From Pseudomonas sp. NFR16 (GTDB lineage: Bacteria; Pseudomonadota; Gammaproteobacteria; Pseudomonadales; Pseudomonadaceae), in NCBI RefSeq assembly GCF_900108875.1, contig NZ_FNYJ01000003.1, positions 21,969 to 85,968 on the forward strand: a DNA stretch of 64,000 bases. Reading direction: 5' to 3'. Shown here in pieces: positions 35,926 through 44,847 of this stretch. The notes under the pieces are model-generated. The model ran no database searches. It worked only from the letters and a program-made list of their open reading frames with translations, and was not told the origin of the DNA. How positions within the stretch are numbered: the stretch's first letter is position 1; every line of letters starts with the position of its first letter. A program made the translations under genes and the position numbers.

Positions 35926-37533
35926 CTACTTCACTTGGGTGGTAGCGAAGTTATTAGTGGTGAGAGGGCTGATGCGGTAGCCCTCTACGTTCTTGCGCAT
36001 TGCAGTGAACATCTTGGTGTGCGCCATGCTGATCCATGGCTGATCCTGATTGAAGACCGCTTGAGCCTGCTCGTAGAGCGCGGCACGTTCGGCCGGATCG
36101 GTTTTTTCCCGGGCCTGATCGATCAGCGTCTGGAACTTCTGATTGCACCAGCGCGCGTAGTTTTCGCCGTTTTTGGCGGCCTCGCAACTCAGGTTCGGGG
36201 TCAGGAAGTTATCAGGGTCGCCATTGTCACCTGCCCAGCCTGCCGACACCATGTCGTGTTCGCCGTTTTTCGCGCGTTTGAGCATTTCGCCCCATTCCAT
36301 GACGCGAATATCTAACTTAATGCCGACTTTCGCTAAATCCGCTTGCATCATCTGTGCCCCCAGCATCGGATTCGGGTTGGTCGGACCGCCGCCGTTGCGC
36401 GTGAACAGGGTCAGCACGGTGCCTTCGGGTACGCCAGCCTCTTTCAGCAAGGCGCGGGCCTTGTCCAGATCGTGAGCCGGGTTTTTCAGGTCCTTGTTGT
36501 AACCCAACAGCGTCGGCGGATACGGGTTGACCCCCACCAGCGCGTTGCCTTTGCCGAACAGCGCGTTGACATAAGCTTCTTTGTCGAAGGCCAGGTCGAT
36601 GGCTTTGCGCACGCGCACGTCGCTCATGTACTTGTGGGTCGTGTTCATCGCGATGTAGGCGGTGGTCATCGCCTCCAGCTCATCGACCTTCAGATTTGCA
36701 TCCTTCTTGATGCTCGGGATGTCGTCAGGTTTCGGGTAGAGCGCGATCTGGCACTCGTTCGCCTTGAGTTTCTGCAGGCGCACGTTGTTGTCGGTGGCGA
36801 TGGCCAGCACCAGCGTGTCGGCTGGTGGCTTGCCGCGGAAGTAGTCCGGGTTGGCCTTGAAACGCACCTGAGCGTCCTTAGCGTAACGCTGGAAGACGAA
36901 CGGGCCGGTGCCGACTGGGTGGCTGTTCAGGTCATCAGTCTTGTTGGTCTTGAGCAACTGGTCGGCGTATTCAGCCGAGTAAACCGATGCGAACGCCATC
37001 GCGACGTCGGCCAGGAATGGCGCTTCGCGACGCGTCAGGGTGAATTTGACGGTGTTGTCGTCAACCTTCTCGACGCTCTTGAGCAGCTCTTTGAAGCCCA
37101 TGCTTTCGAAGTAGGGATAGCCAACCTGCGACTGGTTGTGCCACGGATGGTTCGGGTCCAGCTGACGCTGGAAGCTCCAGACCACGTCATCGGCATTCAT
37201 GTCGCGGGTTGGTTTGAAGGATTCGGTGGTGTGGAACTTGACGCCTTTGCGCAGGTGGAACGTGTAACTGAGGCCGTCTTCACTGATGTCCCAGCTCTCG
37301 GCCAGCGCAGGCTCGATGTCGGTGGTGCCAGGCTTGAAGTCCACCAGACGGTTGTAAATGGTTTCCGCCGCAGCGTCGGCCGTGACGGCGGTGGTGTAAA
37401 GCGCGGTGTCGAAGCCTTCCGGGCTGGCTTCGGTGCAGACCACCAGAGGCTTGGCCGAAACCCCGACCGCGACGCTGAACAGCGCCAGTGCGACCGCGTT
37501 GCGTAATGTTGCGAGTTTGAATGTCGATTTCAC
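35926..37533 (-). CDS. dppA: Periplasmic dipeptide-binding protein DppA (operon copy)
   Basis: SBP family 5 peptide-binding protein, about 535 residues. GTG 37533 is preferred: GGAGG lies 8 bases before it and it leads straight into a signal peptide (LRNAVALALFSVAVGVSAKP). The next in-frame ATG upstream (37563) has no such site. Mature features: LVVCTEASPEGFDTALYTT at the N-terminus, YTFHLRKGVKFH, GTGPFVFQRY and AGWAGDNGDPDNFL near the C-terminus, matching DppA/peptide-binding homologs. It is the SBP nearest the permease genes and so the prime partner of DppBCDF. Confidence 0.92.
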   Translation of the reverse strand: MKSTFKLATLRNAVALALFSVAVGVSAKPLVVCTEASPEGFDTALYTTAVTADAAAETIYNRLVDFKPGTTDIEPALAESWDISEDGLSYTFHLRKGVKFHTTESFKPTRDMNADDVVWSFQRQLDPNHPWHNQSQVGYPYFESMGFKELLKSVEKVDDNTVKFTLTRREAPFLADVAMAFASVYSAEYADQLLKTNKTDDLNSHPVGTGPFVFQRYAKDAQVRFKANPDYFRGKPPADTLVLAIATDNNVRLQKLKANECQIALYPKPDDIPSIKKDANLKVDELEAMTTAYIAMNTTHKYMSDVRVRKAIDLAFDKEAYVNALFGKGNALVGVNPYPPTLLGYNKDLKNPAHDLDKARALLKEAGVPEGTVLTLFTRNGGGPTNPNPMLGAQMMQADLAKVGIKLDIRVMEWGEMLKRAKNGEHDMVSAGWAGDNGDPDNFLTPNLSCEAAKNGENYARWCNQKFQTLIDQAREKTDPAERAALYEQAQAVFNQDQPWISMAHTKMFTAMRKNVEGYRISPLTTNNFATTQVK

Positions 37534-37569
37534 GTAAACGCCCTCCGCAAGTGATGAAGCCATGAGTAG

Positions 37570-37611
37570 ACCGGTGCTTCAGGCCCTTGGGGAAACGCCT
37601 GAAGCACCGGT
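37570..37611. repeat. Intercistronic hairpin between opdP and dppA
   Basis: ACCGGTGCTTCAGGC (37570-37584) and its perfect complement GCCTGAAGCACCGGT (37597-37611). A 15-bp stem with no T-run on the minus strand; it probably stabilises the opdP message or tunes expression of dppA relative to the porin. Confidence 0.8.
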
Positions 37612-37620
37612 CGGTTTTGA

Positions 37621-38997
37621 TTACAGAATGTTGAACGGAATGGTTGTCACCAGACGGAACTCGTTGATGCTGCCGTCAATTTGCTCAGCGCTGGCGCGGT
37701 GGGTCGTGTAGGTCGCACGCATCGTGGACGCTTTGAGTGGGCCCGATTGCATGGTGTACGAAGTACCGATTCCGTATTCGTAGTGAGTTTCGCCATCCAT
37801 ATCGCGGACGTTGTAAGCGGTGCCTTTGTAATGCGTACCGTCGATGTCAAAGCCGCGTGCCTGATAGATGTTGAACTTCAGGCCAGGCACGCCATAGTCG
37901 GCCATGTTCAGCAGGTAGCTCAGTTGCACCGACTTCTCGTTCGGTCCGTTGAAGTCCGAGAGCAGGGAGTTGGCCAGGAAGATGGCGTTGCTGTCGTGGA
38001 CATAGTCGAAAAAGGTGTCACCTTCGACTTCCTGATAGGACACGCTGAAGCTGTGCGCCTTGTGCGTTGCGGTCAACGACAGAGAGTACGTGTCGTTGTC
38101 GATTTCGCCCATCTTGCGCTGACCGGAATCTTTGGTCTTGTAGTAGTTCAGGTTGGTGGACAGACCCAGTACGTCGGTATCGCCCAGCTCATGAAGGAAC
38201 GAGAAGTAGTACTGGTGCCAGAAGTCTTCAACGTTGGAAGCGTAGAAGCTGGTGGTCAGGCTGTTGAACGGCTTGTAGTCCACGCCGGCCATGTCGACAC
38301 GGTCTGCCTTGGCGCCATTGTCGCTGTACTCAGAGGTGAACTTGGTCAGGCTTTGCTCTGAACGCGGGGACACGCGGTCGAAGCTGCCGGCGGTGAACGA
38401 CAGGTTGTTGAATTCTTCGCTGAGGATGCTCACACCCTCGAAGCTCGAAGGCAGCGCACGGTTGCCAATGTAAGCCAGCACTGGCGTGTTAAGAGTCTGA
38501 CGCCCCGCAGTCAGCGTGGTGTTGGAGATGCGTGCCTTTACATTGCCAAGGCCCATCTTGCTCCATTGGCCGACCGCGTCACCGTTGCTATGGGTAAGCG
38601 TACGGTTGTTTTTACCCATGATGTCGTCGGACTCACGGTCCAGCGCCACTGCGTTGTACACGGCCAGTTCAGTCGCAAAACCCACAGTGCCCTGTGTGTA
38701 CCCAGACGTGTAGTCTACGATCGTGCCCTGCACCCAGTTGATGCGGCGAGGGTCTGAATAGGTGCCGCCGTTTTTGTTGTACGAAAAGTTTGCGCCGCGA
38801 CGCAACAGTTCGTTGGCATACCAGTTTCTGGTCGATCCGGTGATTTTCGAATCTTCCAGGAAACCCTTCGCGTCGCTCTGGGCGTTGGCGGTGGCCAGTG
38901 TGGTCGGCACGAACGCCTGACTGGTGGGCTCTGCCTGGGCCGCGACGCTCAACGCGATGGCGGAAATGGCGAATACAGCGGTGCTGGCTTTTTTCAC
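37621..38997 (-). CDS. opdP: OprD-family porin OpdP (dipeptide-specific)
   Basis: A 458-residue outer-membrane channel of the OccD (OprD) family. Signal peptide ends at AAQAEP (about residue 22). Features: GFLEDSKITGSTRNWYANEL, DYTSGYTQGTVGFATELAVY and ARISNTTLTAGRQTLNTP, the pore and basic-ladder region of OprD porins; C-terminal strand RLVTTIPFNIL. GTG start at 38997 with GGGAG 9 bases upstream. Lying among dppA paralogs as opdP (PA4501) does in P. aeruginosa, it probably admits di/tripeptides across the outer membrane. Confidence 0.9.
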   Translation of the reverse strand: MKKASTAVFAISAIALSVAAQAEPTSQAFVPTTLATANAQSDAKGFLEDSKITGSTRNWYANELLRRGANFSYNKNGGTYSDPRRINWVQGTIVDYTSGYTQGTVGFATELAVYNAVALDRESDDIMGKNNRTLTHSNGDAVGQWSKMGLGNVKARISNTTLTAGRQTLNTPVLAYIGNRALPSSFEGVSILSEEFNNLSFTAGSFDRVSPRSEQSLTKFTSEYSDNGAKADRVDMAGVDYKPFNSLTTSFYASNVEDFWHQYYFSFLHELGDTDVLGLSTNLNYYKTKDSGQRKMGEIDNDTYSLSLTATHKAHSFSVSYQEVEGDTFFDYVHDSNAIFLANSLLSDFNGPNEKSVQLSYLLNMADYGVPGLKFNIYQARGFDIDGTHYKGTAYNVRDMDGETHYEYGIGTSYTMQSGPLKASTMRATYTTHRASAEQIDGSINEFRLVTTIPFNIL

Positions 38998-39030
38998 GTT
39001 TTGAAGCTCCCGTTTACTGCTTTTATAGAG

Positions 39031-39055
39031 GCGGGCTTTTTATGGTTTAGCCCGC
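39031..39055. repeat. Hairpin in the opdP leader
   Basis: GCGGGCT (39031-39037) and AGCCCGC (39049-39055), 34-58 bases upstream of the opdP start on the minus strand. It could be the end of the upstream dppA transcript or a leader hairpin. Confidence 0.5.
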
Positions 39056-39115
39056 TTTATGGTCCGGCCTCGTGGGCCTTTGTTGCTCCTGTCCGCTGAA
39101 TGCGGGTAAAGCGAT

Positions 39116-39141
39116 GCCAAAGGGCGAACATCGCCCTTGGC
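39116..39141. repeat. Hairpin after the third binding-protein gene
   Basis: GCCAAAGGGCG, AACAT loop and CGCCCTTGGC (one bulged base), 12 bases after the stop at 39153 on the minus strand. The T-run lies on the plus-strand side only, so it is more likely an mRNA-end stabiliser than a strict minus-strand terminator. Confidence 0.6.
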
Positions 39142-39152
39142 GTTTTTTCTGG

Positions 39153-40754
39153 TTATTCGGTGATGCTGACGCCCGAGAAGTTGTTGCGACCGAACGGACT
39201 TACCTGGAATCCCTGGACTTCGGCGCGCAGTGGCTGACTGACGGTCGAGTGGGCAATCGGCGTGATGGGGACCTGTTGCTTCAAGTAATGCTGGGCTTGC
39301 TGGTAAAGCCCGATGCGCTGGTCCTTGTCAGCGGTGGCCACGGCGGCCTTGATCAGCGCGTCGTATTTCTCGTCGCACCACATCGAGTAGTTGTTACCGC
39401 CGATGGAGGCGCAGCTGTACAGCGTGCCGAGCCAGTTGTCCGGATCGCCGTTGTCGCCGGTCCAGCCGATCAGGGAAATGTCGTGCTCGCCGTTTTTGCT
39501 GCGTTTGAGGTATTCGCCCCACTCGTAGCTGACGATGCGCGTCTTGATGCCCACCTTCGCCCAGTCCGCCTGAAGCATCTGCGCCATCAGCTTGGCGTTG
39601 GGGTTGTAAGGGCGCTGGACAGGCATGGCCCAAAGCGTGAGTTCAGTCCCTTCCTTCACGCCTGCCGCGCGCAGCAGCTCGCGTGCTTTTTCAGGGTTGT
39701 AGGGCGCGTCCTTGACGGTGTCATCGAAGGACCATTGTGTCGGCGGCATGGCGTTCTGCGCCAGCTGTCCGGCGCCTTGATACACCGCCTTGATGATTTC
39801 CGGCTTGTTCACGGCCATGTCCAGCGCCTGCCGAACCTGCAGGTTATCCAGTGGCGCATGCCGCACGTTGTAGGAGATGTAACCCAGGTTGAAGCCGGGC
39901 TTCTCAATGACCTTCAACTGCTTGTCGGCCTTCAGCGCCTGCACATCGGCGGGCCTTGGGTTGTACGTGACCTGGCATTCATCGCGCTTGAGTTTCTGCA
40001 CCCGCACCGATGCATCAGTATTAATGGCGAAAATCAATTGATCGATCTTCACTCTCGCCGGATCCCAGAACTGTTTGTTGGCCACATAACGGATCTGCGC
40101 GTCTTTCTGATAACGCTGAAATACGAATGGTCCGGTACCAATAGGGGATTGGTTTATATCGCGGACATTACCCGATGCCATCAGTTTGTCAGCATATTCT
40201 GCAGACAAAATGGAGGCAAAGTTCATTGCCACATTCTGAATGAATGCCGCGTCGACTTTGTTCAAGGTAAAGACAACTGTCATCGGCCCGGACTTTTCAA
40301 CTGACTTGATATTTTTATCCAGGCCCATGCTGGTGAAGTAGGGAAACTCCGTCGGGTAAGCGACCCTGAATGGATGATCCTTCTGCAGCATGCGATTGAA
40401 GGTGAACAGGACGTCGTCGGCGTTGAAGTCGCGCGTTGGCGTAAAGGTCTTGTTGCTGTGGAACTTCACGCCTTCGCGCAGATGGAACGTGTAAGTCAGC
40501 CCATCCGCCGATACGTCCCAGCGCGTTGCCAGGGCAGGCACGACGCTGGTTTCCCCGCGCTCGAACTCAGCCAGGCGGTTGTAGATCGGCTCTGCCGCAT
40601 CGTTGTCGGTGCCCGATGTGTACTGCGCGATATCGAAGCCGGCGGGGCTGCCTTCGGAGCAAAACACCAGGCTTTTCGTATCGGCGTGGACCGAAGGAAT
40701 AGTGGCTAATAGCCCTATAGCTAACAGCGACGGAACAACACTAGTTTTGCGCAT
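39153..40754 (-). CDS. Dipeptide-binding protein (DppA paralog)
   Basis: SBP family 5 protein of 533 residues with a signal peptide (LLAIGLLATIPSVHA). Same skeleton as the other three DppA-like proteins here: LVFCSEGSPAGFDIAQYTSG, YTFHLREGVKFHSNKTF, GTGPFVFQRYQKDAQIRYV and IGWTGDNGDPDNWL. Corresponds in position to PA4500 (dppA3) in P. aeruginosa (from memory). Different paralogs probably bind different di/tripeptides and share DppBCDF. Confidence 0.9.
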   Translation of the reverse strand: MRKTSVVPSLLAIGLLATIPSVHADTKSLVFCSEGSPAGFDIAQYTSGTDNDAAEPIYNRLAEFERGETSVVPALATRWDVSADGLTYTFHLREGVKFHSNKTFTPTRDFNADDVLFTFNRMLQKDHPFRVAYPTEFPYFTSMGLDKNIKSVEKSGPMTVVFTLNKVDAAFIQNVAMNFASILSAEYADKLMASGNVRDINQSPIGTGPFVFQRYQKDAQIRYVANKQFWDPARVKIDQLIFAINTDASVRVQKLKRDECQVTYNPRPADVQALKADKQLKVIEKPGFNLGYISYNVRHAPLDNLQVRQALDMAVNKPEIIKAVYQGAGQLAQNAMPPTQWSFDDTVKDAPYNPEKARELLRAAGVKEGTELTLWAMPVQRPYNPNAKLMAQMLQADWAKVGIKTRIVSYEWGEYLKRSKNGEHDISLIGWTGDNGDPDNWLGTLYSCASIGGNNYSMWCDEKYDALIKAAVATADKDQRIGLYQQAQHYLKQQVPITPIAHSTVSQPLRAEVQGFQVSPFGRNNFSGVSITE

Positions 40755-40940
40755 GACAATCCTTATCGTGAATAACCTGAAATGACCGGAAAACCCAAGG
40801 CAATCGTTTGCGCAAATGGATTTAGCGTTCAGGGATAACCCCGCCGTTCAGATAGACGACATATATCAGGTGCGGGCGTCAGAAGGTATGTCTGTCTGGC
40901 CGCACAGTAAACAGTGACGAATACTTCAATGTTTGTAGGA

Positions 40941-41006
40941 AAAATGAATATTGTTAGTAGGCAAGATCCTACCGCACTCAATTACGCATCTAACGATATT
41001 CATTTT
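40941..41006. repeat. Nested inverted repeat upstream of the third binding-protein gene
   Basis: AAAATGAATATTGTTAG (40941-40957) pairs, with one mismatch, with CTAACGATATTCATTTT (40990-41006). Inside it GTAGG-CAAGAT-CCTAC forms a second small hairpin. It lies 190-250 bases upstream of the start at 40754 and after the end of the upstream gene; no gene is visible in the 326-base gap. Confidence 0.75.
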
Positions 41007-41030
41007 CATTCAGCTCAGCGCACATAACGA

Positions 41031-41064
41031 CACGGTCGCGATGCCCGAAGGTAACGCGACCGTG
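41031..41064. terminator. Hairpin after the second binding-protein gene
   Basis: CACGGTCGCG (41031-41040) and CGCGACCGTG (41055-41064), a perfect 10-bp stem 17 bases after the stop at 41081 (minus strand). No long T-run. Confidence 0.65.
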
Positions 41065-41080
41065 AAGTCATATGGATATA

Positions 41081-42709
41081 TTACTTACCGCTTACGCTCA
41101 CGCCGTAGAACGAGTTCAGGCCGAATGGGCTGATCTTGAAGTCTTGAACTTCCTTGCGCATCGGCTGATAAACAGTCGAGTGAGCGATAGGTGTCATCGG
41201 GACAGCGTCTTTGAGCAAGTGCTGAGCCTGTTTGTAGAGCTCGGTCCGCTTGGCCTGATCGGTGGTTTCCTTGGCCTGGTGGATCAAGGTGTCGAAAGGC
41301 TTGTCGCACCATTTGGCGAAGTTGTTACCGTTGACCGCGTCGCAGCCGAACAGGGTGCCGAGCCAGTTGTCCGGGTCACCGTTGTCGCCACTCCAGCCAA
41401 TCAGCATTGCGCCGTTTTCGCCGTTCTTGGCGCGCTTGATGTACTCACCCCACTCGTAGGAGACGATCTTGGCGTTGATGCCGATCTTCTTCCAGTCGTT
41501 CTGGAGCATTTCAGCCATCAGCTTGGCGTTCGGGTTGTACGGACGTTGAACCGGCATCGCCCACAGGGTGATTTCGGTGCCTTCAGCCACGCCTGCCTTT
41601 TTCAGCAGCTCCTTGGCTTTGGCGACGTCGAACGGCGCATCCTTGATGGTGGTGTCGTAGGACCACTGGGTAGGCGGCATGGCGTTCACGGCCAGCTGGC
41701 CCGCGCCCTGGTAGACCGCATCGATGATCGCCTTCTTGTCGACCGCCATGTCCAACGCCTGACGAACTTCCAGCTTGGCCAGAGGGTTCGGCTTGGAATC
41801 GCCTTTGATGGTTGGCAAGGTGTTGTAGGCGATGTAACCCAGGTTGAAGCCAGCCTGATCAGGCATCTTCAGCGCAGGGTCGGCCTTGAGTGGCGCGAGG
41901 TCCGCTGGACGTGGATAAGCAGTGATCTGGCATTCGCCCTTTTTCAGCTTCTGTGCACGAACCGAAGCGTCGGTGGTGATGGCGAAAATCAGGTTGTCGA
42001 TCTTGACGTCTTCGGGCTTCCAGTAGTCCTTGTTCGCGGTGAAGCGGATGTTGGAGTCTTTCTGGTAGCTCTTGAACACGAACGGGCCAGTGCCGACCGG
42101 CTTCTGGTTGATGTCTTCGGCCTTGCCTTCCTTGAGCAACTGGGCGGCGTATTCGGCGGACTGAATGGAGGCGAAGCTCATCGCCAGGTTCTGGATGAAG
42201 GCGGCATCGACAGTGCCCAGCGTCATTTTGACGGTGTGCTCGTCGATCTTCTCGATCTTGGTGATGTTGGTGTCCATCGCCATGTCGGTGAAGTACGGGA
42301 ACTCGGTCGGGTACGCCTTACGGAACGGATCGTCCTTGTTGATCATGCGATTGAACGTGAACAGCACGTCGTCGGCATTGAAGGTACGAGTCGGTTTGAA
42401 GTACGGCGTGGTGTGGAACTTGACGCCTTCACGCAGATGGAAGGTATAGGTCAGGCCATCCGGGGAAACATCCCAGCTGGTGGCCAGGCCAGGAATGACA
42501 GCGGTGCCGCCACGTTCGAACTGGCTCAAACGGTTGAAAACGGTCTCGGCCGAAGCGTCGAAGTCGGTACCGGTGGTGTATTGACCTGGGTCGAAACCAG
42601 CGGGGCTGCCTTCGGAGCAGAACACCAGATTCGATGCTGCATGAGCGAAGGGAGCGCTGGCGATCAAACCTGCGCCGAGAAGAAACGGAATGACCGCTTT
42701 TTTGAGCAT
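41081..42709 (-). CDS. Dipeptide-binding protein (DppA paralog)
   Basis: A 542-residue SBP family 5 protein. ATG 42709 is chosen: GAGG lies 5 bases before it and it gives a clean signal peptide (VIPFLLGAGLIASAPFAHA). Mature motifs: LVFCSEGSPAGFDPGQYTTG, YTFHLREGVKFHTTPYF and IGWSGDNGDPDNWL. An inserted stretch around residue 300 (TLPTIKGDSKPNPL) distinguishes it from its paralogs and may affect ligand choice. Position matches PA4497 (dppA2) from memory. Confidence 0.9.
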   Translation of the reverse strand: MLKKAVIPFLLGAGLIASAPFAHAASNLVFCSEGSPAGFDPGQYTTGTDFDASAETVFNRLSQFERGGTAVIPGLATSWDVSPDGLTYTFHLREGVKFHTTPYFKPTRTFNADDVLFTFNRMINKDDPFRKAYPTEFPYFTDMAMDTNITKIEKIDEHTVKMTLGTVDAAFIQNLAMSFASIQSAEYAAQLLKEGKAEDINQKPVGTGPFVFKSYQKDSNIRFTANKDYWKPEDVKIDNLIFAITTDASVRAQKLKKGECQITAYPRPADLAPLKADPALKMPDQAGFNLGYIAYNTLPTIKGDSKPNPLAKLEVRQALDMAVDKKAIIDAVYQGAGQLAVNAMPPTQWSYDTTIKDAPFDVAKAKELLKKAGVAEGTEITLWAMPVQRPYNPNAKLMAEMLQNDWKKIGINAKIVSYEWGEYIKRAKNGENGAMLIGWSGDNGDPDNWLGTLFGCDAVNGNNFAKWCDKPFDTLIHQAKETTDQAKRTELYKQAQHLLKDAVPMTPIAHSTVYQPMRKEVQDFKISPFGLNSFYGVSVSGK

Positions 42710-42993
42710 GGTGGCCTCAGTTGTTGTCATTTTTTAATTGAGGGTACGGCCTTTTGGGCCGATCCCGGGGATACTTATGCAGGCGCCATACCCAAAGCAA
42801 GATGCTGGCGCCAACGAAGTGTCAAAGAGTGGCACGAACGTACACGAATGTCGCAAAACTATAATTCCTGACGCTGTTGAACGTTTGCGTGTCGCATATC
42901 GATATTTTTGTTGCGCTTTTGTGGTGCATTGCGTCGTTGCGAATGCACCCGCTTGTGTCATAAGTGTTACTTCACTGTTGCTTTTCGCCGGTC

Positions 42994-44592
42994 CTATCTG
43001 GCGAGGCTCACCCCATAGAAGGGTGTGAGGCCAAACGGGCTCAGCTTGAAGTCCTGAACTTCCTTGCGCATCGGCTGGAACACCTTGGAATTGGCGATCG
43101 GCGTGATTGGCACATCGTTCTTGAGGATGTTCTGCGCTTGCTGATACAGCTTGATGCGTTCGTCGCGATTGCTGGTCAGCTTCGCCTGGGTCACCAGCTT
43201 GTCGTAACCGGTATTGCACCACTTGGCGTAGTTGCTGCCGTTGACCGCCGCGCAGCTGTAGAGCACGCCGAGCCAGTTGTCCGGATCGCCGTTGTCGCCT
43301 GTCCAGCCGTAAATCATCACGTCGTGTTCGCCGGCTTTGGCGCGTTTGATGTACTCGCCCCATTCGTAACTGACGATGTTGGCCTTGATGCCAATCTTCG
43401 CCCAGTCTGACTGAATCATCTGCGCCGACATGCGCGCGTTCGGGTTGGACGCACGCTGTACGGTCATCGCCCATAGGTTGATCTGCGTGCCTGGCGCGAC
43501 GCCCGCTTCCTTGAGCAGCTCTTTCGCTTTCTCGGGATCATGAGGCGCGTCCTTGATCGCCGGGTCGTAGCTCCACTGCGCCGGTGGCAAGGCGTTCTGC
43601 GCCAACTGCCCCGCGCCTTGGTAGACCGCTTTGATGATCGCCGGCTTATCAATGGCCATGTCCAGCGCCTGGCGGACCTTCAGCTGATCCAGTGGCTTGT
43701 GCGTCACGTTGTACGCGAGAAAGCCCAGGTTGAAGCCCGCCTGACTCAGCACCTTCAGGTTCGGGTCCTTCTGCGCCTCTTCGATATCCTGCGGGCGAGG
43801 GTAGCCGCTGATCTGGCATTCGCCGGTCTTGAGCTTCTGCAGACGCGTGGCCGCATCGGTATTGATCGAGAAGATCAGGTTGTCGAGCTTGACGTCTTCC
43901 GGCTTCCAGTACGCCTTGTTGCCGGCGTAGCGGATCTGCGCGTCTTTCTGATAGCGCTTGAACACGAACGGCCCGGTGCCTACCGGCTTCTGATTGATGT
44001 CGCCAGCCTTACCTTCCTTCAGCAACTGCGCGGCGTATTCGGCGGACTGAATGGACGCGAAGCTCATCGCCAGGTTCTGGATGAACGCGGCATCGATGTT
44101 GTTCAGATGAAACCGGACCGTTTGCTCGTCGACTTTCTCGACCTGTTTGATCGTGGTGTTCATGCCCATGTCGGTGAAGTAGGGCGACTCGGACGGGTAG
44201 GCCTTGCGAAACGGATCATCGGCGTTGAGCAGTCGATTGAAGGTGAACAAGACATCGTCGGCATTGAAGTCGCGCGTGGGCTTGAAGTAATCGGTTGTGT
44301 GAAACTTCACCCCTGGCCGCAGGTGGAAGGTGTAGGTCAAACCGTCGTCGGACACTTCCCATTGGGTGGCCAGCCCGGGTTCCACATCCGTGCCGCCGCG
44401 CTTGAACTGGGCCAGCCGGTTGAACACGGTTTCGGCTGACGCATCAAACTCGGTGCCGCTGGTGTATTGGCTGGGGTCGAAACCGGCGGGACTGGCCTCG
44501 GAGCAGTACACCAGCGTGCTGGCGGCCTGGACGGAGGGTGCGCTCAGCGCGATTGCCGCCGCCAGAAGCAGGGGCTTGAAGGTTTTCTCCAT
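42994..44592 (-). CDS. Dipeptide-binding protein (DppA paralog)
   Basis: A 532-residue SBP family 5 protein. ATG 44592 lies 5 bases after GAGG and leads into a signal peptide (LLLAAAIALSAPSVQA). Mature motifs LVYCSEASPAGFDPSQYTSG, YTFHLRPGVKFHTTDYF and YGWTGDNGDPDNWL. First of the run of binding-protein genes, 284 bases upstream of the next; position matches PA4496 (dppA1). It shares most of its sequence with the second copy, pointing to gene duplication. Confidence 0.9.
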   Translation of the reverse strand: MEKTFKPLLLAAAIALSAPSVQAASTLVYCSEASPAGFDPSQYTSGTEFDASAETVFNRLAQFKRGGTDVEPGLATQWEVSDDGLTYTFHLRPGVKFHTTDYFKPTRDFNADDVLFTFNRLLNADDPFRKAYPSESPYFTDMGMNTTIKQVEKVDEQTVRFHLNNIDAAFIQNLAMSFASIQSAEYAAQLLKEGKAGDINQKPVGTGPFVFKRYQKDAQIRYAGNKAYWKPEDVKLDNLIFSINTDAATRLQKLKTGECQISGYPRPQDIEEAQKDPNLKVLSQAGFNLGFLAYNVTHKPLDQLKVRQALDMAIDKPAIIKAVYQGAGQLAQNALPPAQWSYDPAIKDAPHDPEKAKELLKEAGVAPGTQINLWAMTVQRASNPNARMSAQMIQSDWAKIGIKANIVSYEWGEYIKRAKAGEHDVMIYGWTGDNGDPDNWLGVLYSCAAVNGSNYAKWCNTGYDKLVTQAKLTSNRDERIKLYQQAQNILKNDVPITPIANSKVFQPMRKEVQDFKLSPFGLTPFYGVSLAR

Positions 44593-44816
44593 GTGAACCT
44601 CATAAAGTGCGGCATTCATGCAATGCCTGAGTCATCGGACTGATGATAGACCGCAGAGCATGCCGTACCGTTTATCGGCTCGACAAGGCACGTCACGTTC
44701 TAACCTTATGACTGACTGAGGTGCGAGGCGGCGATTGTCTTTGTGAGGCAAGGGTAGGCCGAGCCACGCCGTTCAGCGAGCGGCGCATGGCGTCGGCGGG
44801 AGGGGATGGGAGGAGC

Positions 44817-44840
44817 CGGCGGCAGCCCGAGCTGCCGCCG
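44817..44840. terminator. Hairpin downstream of the SIMPL gene
   Basis: CGGCGGCAG, six-base loop, CTGCCGCCG, 8-31 bases after the SIMPL stop on the minus strand. On the plus strand it is followed by TTTT. Probable terminator or message-end hairpin. Confidence 0.65.
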
Positions 44841-44847
44841 TTTTGCA

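Noticed and set aside
41072..42871. About 600-codon plus-strand frame opposite a dppA paralog
   Set aside because: Mirror of a GC-rich coding strand; similar frames appear opposite all four dppA genes, so it is a codon-usage shadow.
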